From: Fen-1231 sp035286465
GTDB lineage: Bacteria > Gemmatimonadota > Gemmatimonadetes > Gemmatimonadales > Gemmatimonadaceae
DNA: 15,818 nucleotides
Reading direction: 5' to 3'
Assembly: GCA_035286465.1 (NCBI GenBank)
Contig: DATEDF010000102.1
Coordinates: 1 to 15,818, forward strand
Shown here: positions 7,506-15,372 of the stretch, piece after piece
How the letters are laid out: the number at the start of each line of letters is the position of its first letter
Position numbering within the stretch: the first letter of the stretch is position 1
Program-made: the position numbers and the translations under genes
Notes under the pieces: model-generated
Told to the model about the DNA's origin: nothing
Seen by the model: only the letters and a program-made list of their open reading frames with translations
Databases searched by the model: none

Positions 7506-7640
7506 ATGCCGTGGTTCTTCGGGCGTCGCAGCCCCGCCACCGCTGAGGCGAGCAACGTGCGGTTGCTCGAGTTCAAGAGGCCACTCGCGGTCCGGATGAA
7601 CGGACACCGGAACCCGGGCGTCATCCACACGTCTCGATGA
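7506..7640 (+). CDS. Small 44-residue ORF overlapping the dehydrogenase start
   Basis: A 44-residue basic peptide beginning MPWFFGRRSPATAEA and ending GVIHTSR, with no membrane segment or recognised motif. Three things argue that it is translated: a strong GGAGGG site at the right spacing, an open frame to a TGA at 7638-7640, and an ATGA overlap of that stop with the start of the next gene. It may be a leader peptide that delivers ribosomes to the dehydrogenase start by re-initiation, or a small protein in its own right. It could also be chance, since 44 codons is short for high-GC DNA. I could not match it to any family. Confidence 0.45.
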   Translation: MPWFFGRRSPATAEASNVRLLEFKRPLAVRMNGHRNPGVIHTSR

Positions 7641-8851
7641 CGCGCCGCGTCCTCCTCCTCGGCTGCGGCGCGCAGGGGAAGGCGGCGCTGCACGACCTCG
7701 TCTCCGGCGACGAGGCGATCCACGTCGTGGTGGCCGACCGTGATCCGGGCGTGGAGGCGAGCGTGCGGCGCTATCCCGCGTCGCGCGTTGCCGCGCAGGT
7801 CCAGGACGCCACGGACGAGGCCGGGATCGCGGCGCTGATGCGCGAGGCCGACGTCGTGGTGGAGGCGCTGCCGGGCCCGTTCGCGCTCCCGATGGCCCGG
7901 CTCGCTGCCGGCTGTGGCGTGAGCCTCGTGAGCAGCATGTACCTTCGTGACCCGCAGGAGCAGGACGCGGGGAGCATTGCCGCGACGGAGCAGGCTATTC
8001 GGGAGATCGATCGCGCGGCGCGGGAGAAGGGGATCGTCATCCTCCCAGAGTTCGGGCTCGATCCCGGACTCGACCTCATCCTTGGTGCACGGGCACTGGC
8101 TGACGTCGAGGAAGTCGAGGAGTTCCGCGCCTACGGCGCCGGCATCCCCGGGCCGCGCGCGCGGGACAACCCGCTCGGCTACAGGTTCTCGTGGTCGCCG
8201 ATCGGCGTGATGCGGTCGTACCGGCGCCCGGCGCGGATCATCACCGGCGGCGAGCCGGTGGAGATCGCCCCGGCAACGCTGTTCGAGCCGGGACGCCATC
8301 ACCTCGTCGAGCTGCCGGCGATCGGCGCTCCGCTCGAATGCTATCCCAACGGCGACGCCGTGCACTACGCGGAACTGTTCGGGCTCAGCGGGAAGGTGCG
8401 CGAAATGGCACGCTACACCGGCCGGCTCCCCGGGCACTGCGCCTTCTGGAACGTGATGGTGAGGAGCGGGTTCCTCGACTCCACGCCGGTCGCGGTGGAG
8501 GGCGTCGCGGTGTCGCCGATCGCGTTCACGGCGGCGCTGCTCGCGGCGCAGCCGCAGTTCCAGTACGGCGACGCGGACGAGGACCTCGCGTGGATCCGGG
8601 TGGACGTGCGCGGCAGGCGGGAAGGGAAGCGCGTGCGCGTGGTGTACGACCTGGTGGACCGGCGGGACTTCGCGACCGGCTTCACGGCGATGCAGCGCAC
8701 GGTGGGGTTCACGCTCGCCCGCGGGGCGCGGCTCATTCTCGATGGGGCGCTCGGCCGCCCGGGCCTCCGCACGCCGATCGAGGTCCCTCACGAACTCGTG
8801 TTCCCGGCGCTGGAGCGGCACGGTATACGCGTCGCGCGACAGGAGCTGTGA
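7637..8851 (+). CDS. Saccharopine dehydrogenase-like NAD(P)-binding oxidoreductase
   Basis: 404 residues. The N-terminus is a Rossmann fold: VLLLGCGAQGK with the GxGxxG loop at 9-14, an acidic residue ending the second strand (ADRD, 33-36), and VVVEALPG near 75-82. The C-terminal part (about 130-350), with EFGLDPGLD, is the saccharopine-dehydrogenase-type catalytic and dimerisation domain. Related enzymes include saccharopine reductases of lysine metabolism, lysine 6-dehydrogenases and carboxynorspermidine synthases. The length fits this group, but I cannot tell which substrate is used. The start at 7637 begins directly with the first strand of the Rossmann fold. It lacks its own ribosome binding site and overlaps the stop of the 44-codon ORF (ATGA). 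No other lysine-pathway gene is present nearby. Confidence 0.85.
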   Translation: MTRRVLLLGCGAQGKAALHDLVSGDEAIHVVVADRDPGVEASVRRYPASRVAAQVQDATDEAGIAALMREADVVVEALPGPFALPMARLAAGCGVSLVSSMYLRDPQEQDAGSIAATEQAIREIDRAAREKGIVILPEFGLDPGLDLILGARALADVEEVEEFRAYGAGIPGPRARDNPLGYRFSWSPIGVMRSYRRPARIITGGEPVEIAPATLFEPGRHHLVELPAIGAPLECYPNGDAVHYAELFGLSGKVREMARYTGRLPGHCAFWNVMVRSGFLDSTPVAVEGVAVSPIAFTAALLAAQPQFQYGDADEDLAWIRVDVRGRREGKRVRVVYDLVDRRDFATGFTAMQRTVGFTLARGARLILDGALGRPGLRTPIEVPHELVFPALERHGIRVARQEL

Positions 8852-9014
8852 CGTTGTCCCTGAACAGTCGGGCAAGGCGAGACTGGAGAATGCGCGGCAC
8901 GCTCGCGCGGTTGTCGGCCGCGCGTTGACGATGCGAAACGACACGCACTGAATCAGCGAACATCCGCGCGCTCGACACCCCCATTGCGTGATCCGACTCT
9001 CCACATTACCGTCA

Positions 9015-9029
9015 TATGGGACTCCCATA
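9015..9029. promoter_or_regulatory. Perfect 15-bp inverted repeat, likely PadR operator
   Basis: TATGGGA-C-TCCCATA is a perfect palindrome with 7-bp arms and one central base. It ends 9 nt before the ATG of the PadR gene and touches its ribosome binding site (AGGA, 9029-9032). PadR proteins are dimers that usually repress their own operon by binding such repeats, so this is the best candidate autoregulatory operator. The dyad is seen directly; its role is inferred. Confidence 0.6.
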
Positions 9030-9038
9030 GGACGGAAC

Positions 9039-9383
9039 ATGGCGGAGAAACTGGACGTGAAGCAGGGCACGCTCGCCCTGATGATTCTCGGAACCCTCGA
9101 CGTACTCGGACCGCTTCACGGCTACGGCGTCGCTCGCCGCATCGAGGAGACGAGCAAGAACCGCCTCACGCTCAACTATGGCACGCTGTACCCCGCGCTT
9201 CTCAAGCTTGAGCAAGAGGGTTTCGTCACCGCGGAATGGCGCCAGTCCGAGAACAATCGTCGCGCGAAGTACTATGCCCTCACCGCCGCGGGTCGGAAGC
9301 AGTTGGCCCGTGAAGCGCACGAATGGCACCAGACCACCGATCTGATCGCCGCATTTCTGGCGCCGAAACGGGAGGCACGATGA
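9039..9383 (+). CDS. PadR-family transcriptional regulator
   Basis: 114 residues, the size of the short (subfamily-2) PadR regulators that carry little more than the winged helix. The fold is seen as helix 1 (KQGTLALMILGTL, 8-20), the HGYG motif (27-30), the recognition-helix region (NYGTLYPALLKLEQEG, 46-61), and the wing with RRAKYYALTAAG (74-85), followed by the C-terminal dimerisation helix. The ATG at 9039 follows AGGACGG at good spacing and gives the standard start; the GTG at 8988 would add residues unlike the family. Its stop overlaps the start of the permease gene (ATGA), a PadR-ADOP pairing often seen in Acidobacteriota and Gemmatimonadota. It presumably represses this operon until an inducer binds. 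Confidence 0.95.
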   Translation: MAEKLDVKQGTLALMILGTLDVLGPLHGYGVARRIEETSKNRLTLNYGTLYPALLKLEQEGFVTAEWRQSENNRRAKYYALTAAGRKQLAREAHEWHQTTDLIAAFLAPKREAR

Positions 9384-12070
9384 GACACCTTCGCGCCGCG
9401 CTCGCGCGCATCGCCGGCGTCTTCACGAAACACCGCGCGGACGCCGAGCTTCAGGAAGAGTTGCGGGCCCATCTCGAGATGGAAACGGCCGAGCACATCC
9501 GGCGTGGCGTGCCTGCGGACGAGGCGCGCCGGCGGGCGTTGCTCACGTCCGGTGGCCTCACCCAGGCCGCCGAGGCGGTCCGCGATCGGCGCGGACTGCC
9601 GTGGATCGAGAGCGTTGCGGCCGACATCAGGTACGCGCTGCGCGCGCTGCGACGCAGCCCCGCCTTCGCCGCCGTCGTCGTGACCACCCTGGCGCTCGGC
9701 ATCGGCGCCAACACCGCGATCTTCAGTGTCGTGCGCGGCGTGCTGCTCAAGCCGCTCCCTCACCGTGACGGCGATCGGCTCGTCTACCTGCGACAGTCAA
9801 TGGACGGACCGGGAGGAACGAACATCGTCTTCTCGGTTCCGGAGGTCCGCGATCTGCGCAATGGAGCCCCATCACTGGCCGGCATCGCCGAGTACTCCCC
9901 GTGGACCTCGATCCATCAGAGTGACGACGGCGCCGTACGCATCAACGTGGGCCTGGTCACCGGCAACTACTTCGAGGTGATGGGGCTCTCACCCGTGCTG
10001 GGCAGGCTGACCCGGCCGAGCGACGACGGGCCCGGTGTTCCGCCCGTCGCAGTGCTCACGCACGAGTTCTGGATGAGACGCTTCGGCGGAGATTCCAGCA
10101 TCGTCGGGAGGCAGCTGACGCTGGACAGGAAGTCGGTGACGGTGATCGGGGTCCTTCAGCCCGCGCCGTTCTTTCCTGACCGCGTGGACGCGCTGCTCAA
10201 CATGGTGAACAGCGAGCACCACTTGAGCGCGACGATGGTGGAGGGGCGCACCCATCGCATGACCGAGGTGGTCGCGCGCCTCGCGCCGGGCGCCACGCTC
10301 GAGCGGGCGAGGGCCGAGGTCGCCGCGGCCTACGCGCGGATGCAGAGCCGGTTCAACGGTGCCTACGATCCCGCGTCCCATTATCGCGTTGCCGTCATCC
10401 CGTTTCACGAGGCGCTCGGCGAGCGGGCGCGTCTCACGCTGTGGCTGCTCATGGGGGCCGCCGCGTTCGTTCTGATCATCGCGGCCGCCAACGTCGCCAA
10501 CCTCACCCTGATGCGCGGCGTGCGCAGAGAGCACGAACTCGTGGTGCGCGCGGCGCTCGGCGCGGGCGTGGCGCGGCTGCGGCGGTTGCTGCTGGCCGAG
10601 AATCTCGTGCTTACGCTCGCGGGTGCTGTCTTCGCCGTGCTCATGGCGATCGGCGGCGTCCGGCTGCTCATCTCGTTCGCCGCGCGGTATTCGCCGCGCG
10701 CGAACGAGATCCGTCTCGACGCCGTGGTCCTTGGCTTCACCGTCGCGCTTTCGGTCACGCTCGCCCTGCTGCTCTCGTTCGTGGCTTCGCTGCCGAGGGA
10801 AGGCACCTTCGCCGGCTGGATCTCCGCGGGCGTGCGTCGGATGAGCGGCGGCCTGAGGAGGCAGCGACTTCAGCGCGGACTCGTCGTCGCGCAGATCGCG
10901 GTGTCCGTCGTGCTCCTCGCGGGCGCCGGATTGCTCACGCGGACGATGATTCAGCTCGCCCAGGTGAGCACAGGCCTCAAGACCGAGGAAGTGCTCACGA
11001 TGCAGGTGTCGCTGCTGACCCCGACAGAGCTCCTGTTCAATCCCGCGGCCGACGCCTCGGCCAAGGAACGCTACGGTCGCATGCGCGACGCGATCGCCGC
11101 CCTCCCTGGTGTCGTGGACGCGGCAATCGGCTCCCCCGCGCCGCTCCGCAGCTCGAATGTCCAGTTCGACGTCAAGGCAGAGGGCAAAGCACTCGCCGTC
11201 GGCGAAGCGTTGCCGCACGCCGAGCTTCGCACCGCCGATCCCCAGTACTTCCGCGCGGCGGGAATTCCCCTGCTCACGGGCCGCCCGTTCGCCACGACCG
11301 ATGAGGCGGGTTCCGGCAAGGTCGTGATCATCAACGAGACGCTCGCGGCCAGGTTGTTCCCGAATGAGGACCCGGTCGGACAACGGATCGCGTGGACGGG
11401 CGACGTGCTGCGGTTCACGCCCATCAGCGCCGATTGGCGCACGATCGTCGGCGTCGCCGGCAATACACAGGATGGCGGGCTGGACGCGGAGCCCCGACCC
11501 GTGGTGTTCATGCCCTTCGCGCAGATGCTGGCGATCGGAGGCGGGCTGGTGATCCGCGCCGACAGCAACGTGTCGGGCCTGACGGCGGCGGCGACGCGCA
11601 TCGTCCGACGCATCGCGCCGACCGCTCCCATCGAGAACGTGCTGACCGTGGCGCAGATCAAGGATCAGAGCGTCTCGCCCCGGCGCCTGAATGCCGCGCT
11701 CGTGTCCTCGTTCGGCATCCTGGCGGTGCTCATCGCGGCGGTGGGCATCGCCGGTGTCCTGGCATTCTCGGTGAGCGCGCGTACCAACGAGATCGGCATC
11801 CGCATGAGCCTCGGGGCCGACCGCGGCCGGGTGCAGCGGATGATCCTGAGGGAAGGGGGCGTGTTGCTGGCAATCGGCCTCGTGTTGGGAGTGACGGGGG
11901 CCCTCTTCGCCGCGCGGGTCATTCGCGGACTGCTCTTCGGCGTCGCGCCGCACGACCCGATCACGTTCATCGGCGTGGCGGTGACGATGGCGGCGATCGG
12001 GATCGTCGCGTGCTGGATTCCGGCGCTGCGTGCGGCGCGGATTGATCCGGCGATCACGATGCGTTCGTAG
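9380..12070 (+). CDS. ADOP-family ABC permease (MacB/FtsX-like, duplicated)
   Basis: 896 residues. Residues 1-70 are the ADOP N-terminal cap (DAELQEELRAHLEMET and the GVPADEARRRAL segment). There follow a first membrane helix (about 95-115), a periplasmic MacB core domain (about 118-340) and a first FtsX permease block (about 350-485). A second copy has a TM near 505-525, a core domain to about 760 and a final FtsX block with IGIRMSLGADRGRVQRMIL. This is the duplicated 'orphan permease' layout; no MacB-type ATPase gene lies in the window, so any ATPase must be encoded elsewhere. The GGAGG at 9371-9375 and the ATGA overlap with padR set the start. By family, a role in export of small molecules or peptides, or in mechanotransmission, is likely; the substrate is unknown. 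Confidence 0.93.
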   Translation: MRHLRAALARIAGVFTKHRADAELQEELRAHLEMETAEHIRRGVPADEARRRALLTSGGLTQAAEAVRDRRGLPWIESVAADIRYALRALRRSPAFAAVVVTTLALGIGANTAIFSVVRGVLLKPLPHRDGDRLVYLRQSMDGPGGTNIVFSVPEVRDLRNGAPSLAGIAEYSPWTSIHQSDDGAVRINVGLVTGNYFEVMGLSPVLGRLTRPSDDGPGVPPVAVLTHEFWMRRFGGDSSIVGRQLTLDRKSVTVIGVLQPAPFFPDRVDALLNMVNSEHHLSATMVEGRTHRMTEVVARLAPGATLERARAEVAAAYARMQSRFNGAYDPASHYRVAVIPFHEALGERARLTLWLLMGAAAFVLIIAAANVANLTLMRGVRREHELVVRAALGAGVARLRRLLLAENLVLTLAGAVFAVLMAIGGVRLLISFAARYSPRANEIRLDAVVLGFTVALSVTLALLLSFVASLPREGTFAGWISAGVRRMSGGLRRQRLQRGLVVAQIAVSVVLLAGAGLLTRTMIQLAQVSTGLKTEEVLTMQVSLLTPTELLFNPAADASAKERYGRMRDAIAALPGVVDAAIGSPAPLRSSNVQFDVKAEGKALAVGEALPHAELRTADPQYFRAAGIPLLTGRPFATTDEAGSGKVVIINETLAARLFPNEDPVGQRIAWTGDVLRFTPISADWRTIVGVAGNTQDGGLDAEPRPVVFMPFAQMLAIGGGLVIRADSNVSGLTAAATRIVRRIAPTAPIENVLTVAQIKDQSVSPRRLNAALVSSFGILAVLIAAVGIAGVLAFSVSARTNEIGIRMSLGADRGRVQRMILREGGVLLAIGLVLGVTGALFAARVIRGLLFGVAPHDPITFIGVAVTMAAIGIVACWIPALRAARIDPAITMRS

Positions 12071-12071
12071 T

Positions 12072-12499
12072 CAGCAGTACGAGCCCTGGAGCAGCGACAC
12101 GACCTCGAAAAAACCGACGGCGCGGTCCATCGGCGTGCTCTATGTGCTGATGGGGCTACCGGCGGTCTTGACCAGGTACATCACCAGGACCTGCATTGTC
12201 CCCGGCGACGCAACGGCGACCGCCCGCAACATCACGGCCGCCGGGCTGACCTACCGCATCGGCGTTCTGAGTATGCTTGTCTCCATCCGCTGCAGCTCGC
12301 AGGCGTCTTCTGCGGACTGGTAACCTGGTTGGTGTGGATGCCCATGCTCGTGTTCGAAACGACGCTCGCGCTGTGGCTACTCATCAAGGGCGTCGCCACG
12401 CCGGGACGGACGGCGCGGCGCGCCGCCGCTGAACCGCAGCGTTATCAGACATTGCGCCCAGCCCTCCGACGGGCAGAATTGCCGAGGTGGCAACACTGA
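12072..12499 (+). pseudogene. Remnant of a DUF4386 membrane-protein gene
   Basis: The first frame (to about 12283) encodes the DUF4386 N-terminus: KPTARSIGVLYVLMGLPAV, then CIVPGDATATARNITAA and LTYRIGVLSMLVS. It then runs into unrelated residues and a stop at 12321. In another frame from about 12284 come LAGVFCGLVTW, then MPMLVFETTLALWLLIKGV, which matches the family's C-terminal helix, ending at a TGA at 12497. Family members are about 220-240 residues; here only about 55 N-terminal and 45 C-terminal residues remain. A central piece of roughly 120-130 residues has therefore been deleted, with a frame change at the joint. No start codon is visible at the 5' end, which abuts the permease stop. 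It is almost certainly non-functional. Confidence 0.65.
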
Positions 12500-12527
12500 T
12501 TGACCGCCAACCCATGACTCGGCGCCC

Positions 12528-12532
12528 GGGAG
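12528..12532 (+). promoter_or_regulatory. Ribosome binding site for the 55-residue protein
   Basis: GGGAG lies 7 nt before the GTG at 12540, which supports that GTG as the start of the short membrane-protein gene. Confidence 0.45.
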
Positions 12533-12539
12533 TATTGCT

Positions 12540-12707
12540 GTGGAGTTCCTCAACCTTGTCCTGATCTTCACCACCGCGTTCCTCGTGCTTCGAAGGCCAG
12601 GCCGGGAACGCCTGGCTTTCAGGCTCCTCGTCATCAGCACCATCCTGATGGTCTTCCTGTTCTCGGTGGCCACGCGCACCGGGCTTCTGCCCGGCGTGAA
12701 CTACTGA
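12540..12707 (+). CDS. Small two-TM membrane protein, 55 residues
   Basis: Starts at GTG 12540 behind GGGAG and ends with a TGA 2 nt before the ATG of the DsbB-like gene. The chain has two hydrophobic helices, about 3-17 (LNLVLIFTTAFLVL) and 27-46 (RLLVISTILMVFLFSV), joined by a very basic loop (RRPGRER), and a short polar tail ending GVNY. By the positive-inside rule the loop should be cytoplasmic and both ends periplasmic. The spacing makes it part of a two-gene operon with the DsbB-like protein, so it may help that protein fold or work. No family was recognised. It was probably missed by length cut-offs in automatic annotation. Confidence 0.6.
   Translation: MEFLNLVLIFTTAFLVLRRPGRERLAFRLLVISTILMVFLFSVATRTGLLPGVNY
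12593..12619 (+). repeat. Hairpin inside the 55-residue gene
   Basis: A 7-bp perfect stem (GCCAGGC at 12596-12602 with GCCTGGC at 12610-12616, loop of 7 nt) extends to about 10 bp if one G-T pair and two A-T pairs are counted, and ends in a short T run. It resembles a weak intrinsic terminator or attenuator just ahead of the DsbB-like gene, but it also codes for the basic loop of the small protein. Confidence 0.35.
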
Positions 12708-12709
12708 CC

Positions 12710-14284
12710 ATGGACCAGACTTCATCAGCGGTCCCGGGAGCCCACCAGCCATTGGTGCGGCACGACATCCTGTTCACCGTCCTCGCGCTGGCCATCCTGT
12801 TTCTCACCATCGTCCCGGTCGGGATGGCCGTCTTCTGGCTCGGGTTTGCCCGCGGCGACTCGCCGTGCGTGATGTGTTGGGAGCAGCGCATCGGCATGAT
12901 CCTCATCTCGCTCGTCGGGCTCTTTGTGTTGCGATTCGGTCCGAAGCCGAAGTACATCGGCATGGCCGTGCTCATTGCGGCCTGGGGCATCTTCATGGGC
13001 ATGCGCCATACCGGGATGCACGCCGCACGCGATGTCGGACAGGGCTTCAGCACCGAGATACTCGGTGCGCACACGTATTCGTGGGCGCTCTTCATCTACT
13101 GGGTGTGCGTGGTGGTCATGGGCGCGCTGCTGCTGATGGTGCGGGGCGAGCACCTCCAGACCGATCCGCGGACGCTGCGGGGCATCGAACGGTTGGCGGG
13201 CGGCGCCTTCCTCGTGGTCGTCGGAGCCAACATCGTACAGGCCTTCGCCAGCACCGGTCCTCCGCCATTCATGGGTCAGAGCGATCCCGTGCGCTTCTCG
13301 TTCAGTCCCAGGCATTGGACCTGGTCGCTCGAGGAATGGAACCCTGTGCGTATCTCTCTGCGCGGACGCTGGGCCGTCCACAAGCCGGATCTTGTCACGG
13401 TGGTCAGCGACCCCGCCGTCGGGCCGCTGGTGAACCTGCCGCCGCTCACGGTGAAGGAGCGGAAGCCGTTGAAGCTCACGCTCGACGGATCGCCCACGGA
13501 CCTCGCGTACGACCTGGCGACGGATCAGTTCCTGCTGACGACCGCCAAGGGGGTCTACCTCACCGATGGCACCCTCGCGCGCGTCAACCGGTATACGATC
13601 ATCGACCCGGGCTTCTCGGTGGACGTCGGCCGCATCGCCGGCACCGCGTTCCTCGACGCGGGTGCGGTCATCGCGGTCGGCGAGAACAAGAGCTATGTCA
13701 TCCTCCGGCCGAACGATCAGGCGAGTGCGGACTCCAACTTCCGCTTCTTCCTCGAGTCGCGTGACCGGTTCGACGAAATATCGCGCTCGCGCTTCGCCAC
13801 GGTACGCGCCCGGTTGCTCTACATCATGTCGGCGGCCTACGACCCGGCCTCGAACGCGGTGTACACCGTCACCGTCCCGAACAACCGGGTGAAGCGCCTG
13901 ATCGTCTCGCGCTTCGACCGGCGCGACCTCACGCTGTCCGAGGAGTACTCTCCGCCCCTCTCACCGGAATCGGGCCTCACACTCGGCCCCAATCGGGCGC
14001 TCGACGAACTCACCGTCACCGGGGCGGCGGTCGCGGACGGGCAGCTATTCACCCTCAGCGCCGCGTACGGCACGCTGCTGACGATCGACCTCGGGCTGCG
14101 GCAGGTGGTGGCGGCGCATGCGATTCCCGGTCTCACGCGTCCGACGGGTATCGCCATCAAGGGTGGCGAGCTGTACATCGTGGACGCCGCCGGAATGCTG
14201 ACGGTCGTGGCGCGTCCTCCGGCGCCCTATCTCCTCAGCCGGTACAGGCGTACCTGGGGAACCGCCTCGTTCGGATCGAAGTAA
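12710..14284 (+). CDS. DsbB-like membrane oxidoreductase fused to a C-terminal beta-propeller-like domain
   Basis: 524 residues. Residues 1-145 resemble DsbB: a TM at about 19-45, the active-site motif PCVMCWEQR (52-60, Cys53/Cys56 and the conserved Gln-Arg that contacts quinone), then TMs near 61-76, 83-98 and 122-144. Residues 162-180 are a fifth hydrophobic helix. Residues 190-510 are soluble and strand-rich, with repeated blade-like units (PTDLAYDLATDQFLLTTAKG, GIAIKGGELYIVDAAGMLTV), probably a beta-propeller. With the extra helix this part should face the periplasm. DsbB normally has a second cysteine pair in the loop after TM3 that oxidises DsbA. Here that loop (99-121) has none, and the only other cysteine is Cys133 in TM4. 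Electron transfer must therefore differ, or the protein has another role. It lies 2 nt after the 55-residue gene. Its last 58 nt overlap the minus-strand propeller gene. Confidence 0.8.
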   Translation: MDQTSSAVPGAHQPLVRHDILFTVLALAILFLTIVPVGMAVFWLGFARGDSPCVMCWEQRIGMILISLVGLFVLRFGPKPKYIGMAVLIAAWGIFMGMRHTGMHAARDVGQGFSTEILGAHTYSWALFIYWVCVVVMGALLLMVRGEHLQTDPRTLRGIERLAGGAFLVVVGANIVQAFASTGPPPFMGQSDPVRFSFSPRHWTWSLEEWNPVRISLRGRWAVHKPDLVTVVSDPAVGPLVNLPPLTVKERKPLKLTLDGSPTDLAYDLATDQFLLTTAKGVYLTDGTLARVNRYTIIDPGFSVDVGRIAGTAFLDAGAVIAVGENKSYVILRPNDQASADSNFRFFLESRDRFDEISRSRFATVRARLLYIMSAAYDPASNAVYTVTVPNNRVKRLIVSRFDRRDLTLSEEYSPPLSPESGLTLGPNRALDELTVTGAAVADGQLFTLSAAYGTLLTIDLGLRQVVAAHAIPGLTRPTGIAIKGGELYIVDAAGMLTVVARPPAPYLLSRYRRTWGTASFGSK

Positions 14285-15369
14285 CGGCCGAGCAGATACT
14301 CCCGCCCAATCTCGAAGACCTCCAGGAATGCGGGAACGTCAACCTCGGCCGCGAGCCTGCCACGGGGATCGAAGACCGACCACCGGAGCGACGCCAACGC
14401 CGCGCGCGGCCACGGGCGCACCCAGACGTAATCGCTCTCGTCAACGATGAGTATGGTGTAGGGCGGAAGGGTGGTGGGCAGCTTCATCTCGGCGTAGTCC
14501 TGTTCCGTGCGTCGCCGCCAACTCTCACCGCGGATCGAGATCTCACGCTCCATCTCGTTGCGCACGTCCGCCTCGGACACCGCGTCCGCCGATGCGGTCC
14601 GCTGCAGCACGGCCACTTCCCGGCCGGACGAATCGAGGGCGCGGATCCGGAACTGATCGCCGCTCCCGACGTAGAACTGCGTGCGTCCCGCGCCGAGCAC
14701 GGGTTGCCTGCTGAGCGGGAGCGCGCGTGCTCCTGCCATCCGCCCATCGCGCACCTGCCCCCAGGCCTCCCATCCCGGAACGGAGTCAATGAGGCGACGG
14801 ATCGCCGAGTCGGCGCCGCTGAGCCACACCGGCAACGTGGAGCGATACGGGCCCGCCTTGATGTCGCGTGGCGACTGATAGCCCAGATGGACGAAGTCGC
14901 CGCGCCCGTTGCACGCGGTCTGGTACGGCGGGAACCCGGACTGCGGCGACGCGAAGCGGAACGACCGCACGAATCGTCCGGCCAGCGTGAAGACCGAGTA
15001 CAGATTCCCCTGCCGCGAATCGTGTGCGTAGATCGAATCTCCGCATCGCAACAGGCCTGCGATCCGCTGCACCTCTCCGGGGCCCGACCCGATCCGCGCG
15101 AACGAACGAAGCGGCGCGCCCGTCGGCCCGAAGAGTCTGAGCGCGAACTCGCCCCGGTCGCCCACGAGGATCGAGCCATCGGGGAGCCGCGTCGCGCCGA
15201 GCACGGTCTGGAAAATGCCGACGGTATCGCGCTCGTTGGCGCCGAGCGTGAGGGCCGGGGTCGCGTCGAGCGTCCAGCGCACCGGCGGCTGCGGGGCGGG
15301 CGCCGCGGCGGTCACGGCGGTGGACGAAATGAGCGTCAGGAGGATTCCCGCACGTGGACCGATGCTCAT
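14227..15369 (-). CDS. Secreted six-bladed beta-propeller protein
   Basis: 380 residues from the ATG at 15369, fixed by a near-perfect ribosome binding site (AAGGAGGAG) 3-4 nt upstream; the longer opening to 15495 reads through the promoter region. The N-terminus is a signal peptide (MSIGPRAGILLTLISSTAVTAAA, cleavage near 23). The mature chain has six-bladed propeller features: TRLPDGSILVGDRGEFALRLF (from residue 60), ARIGSGPGEV (91-100), CGDSIYAHDSRQGNLYSVF, and a final strand ending VRLYRLRR. Cys108 and Cys152 might form a disulfide. Such proteins are common in Gemmatimonadota, are exported, and have unknown ligands. It resembles the propeller encoded at 596-1702. Its 3' end overlaps the convergent DsbB-like gene. 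Confidence 0.85.
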   Translation of the reverse strand: MSIGPRAGILLTLISSTAVTAAAPAPQPPVRWTLDATPALTLGANERDTVGIFQTVLGATRLPDGSILVGDRGEFALRLFGPTGAPLRSFARIGSGPGEVQRIAGLLRCGDSIYAHDSRQGNLYSVFTLAGRFVRSFRFASPQSGFPPYQTACNGRGDFVHLGYQSPRDIKAGPYRSTLPVWLSGADSAIRRLIDSVPGWEAWGQVRDGRMAGARALPLSRQPVLGAGRTQFYVGSGDQFRIRALDSSGREVAVLQRTASADAVSEADVRNEMEREISIRGESWRRRTEQDYAEMKLPTTLPPYTILIVDESDYVWVRPWPRAALASLRWSVFDPRGRLAAEVDVPAFLEVFEIGREYLLGRYFDPNEAVPQVRLYRLRR

Positions 15370-15372
15370 CAG

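Noticed and set aside
7322..9070. 582-codon open frame on the minus strand
   Set aside because: Antisense to the dehydrogenase, composition of a shadow frame, and no ribosome binding site or domain.
9989..11953. Long (654-codon) open frame on the minus strand
   Set aside because: It lies wholly antisense to the ADOP permease, is Arg/His/Asp-rich and has no recognisable domain. It is a typical shadow of a high-GC coding frame.
12030..12323. Intact 97-residue membrane protein
   Set aside because: The C-terminal residues after about 12283 are out of frame, and family similarity continues in another frame, so it is a broken gene.
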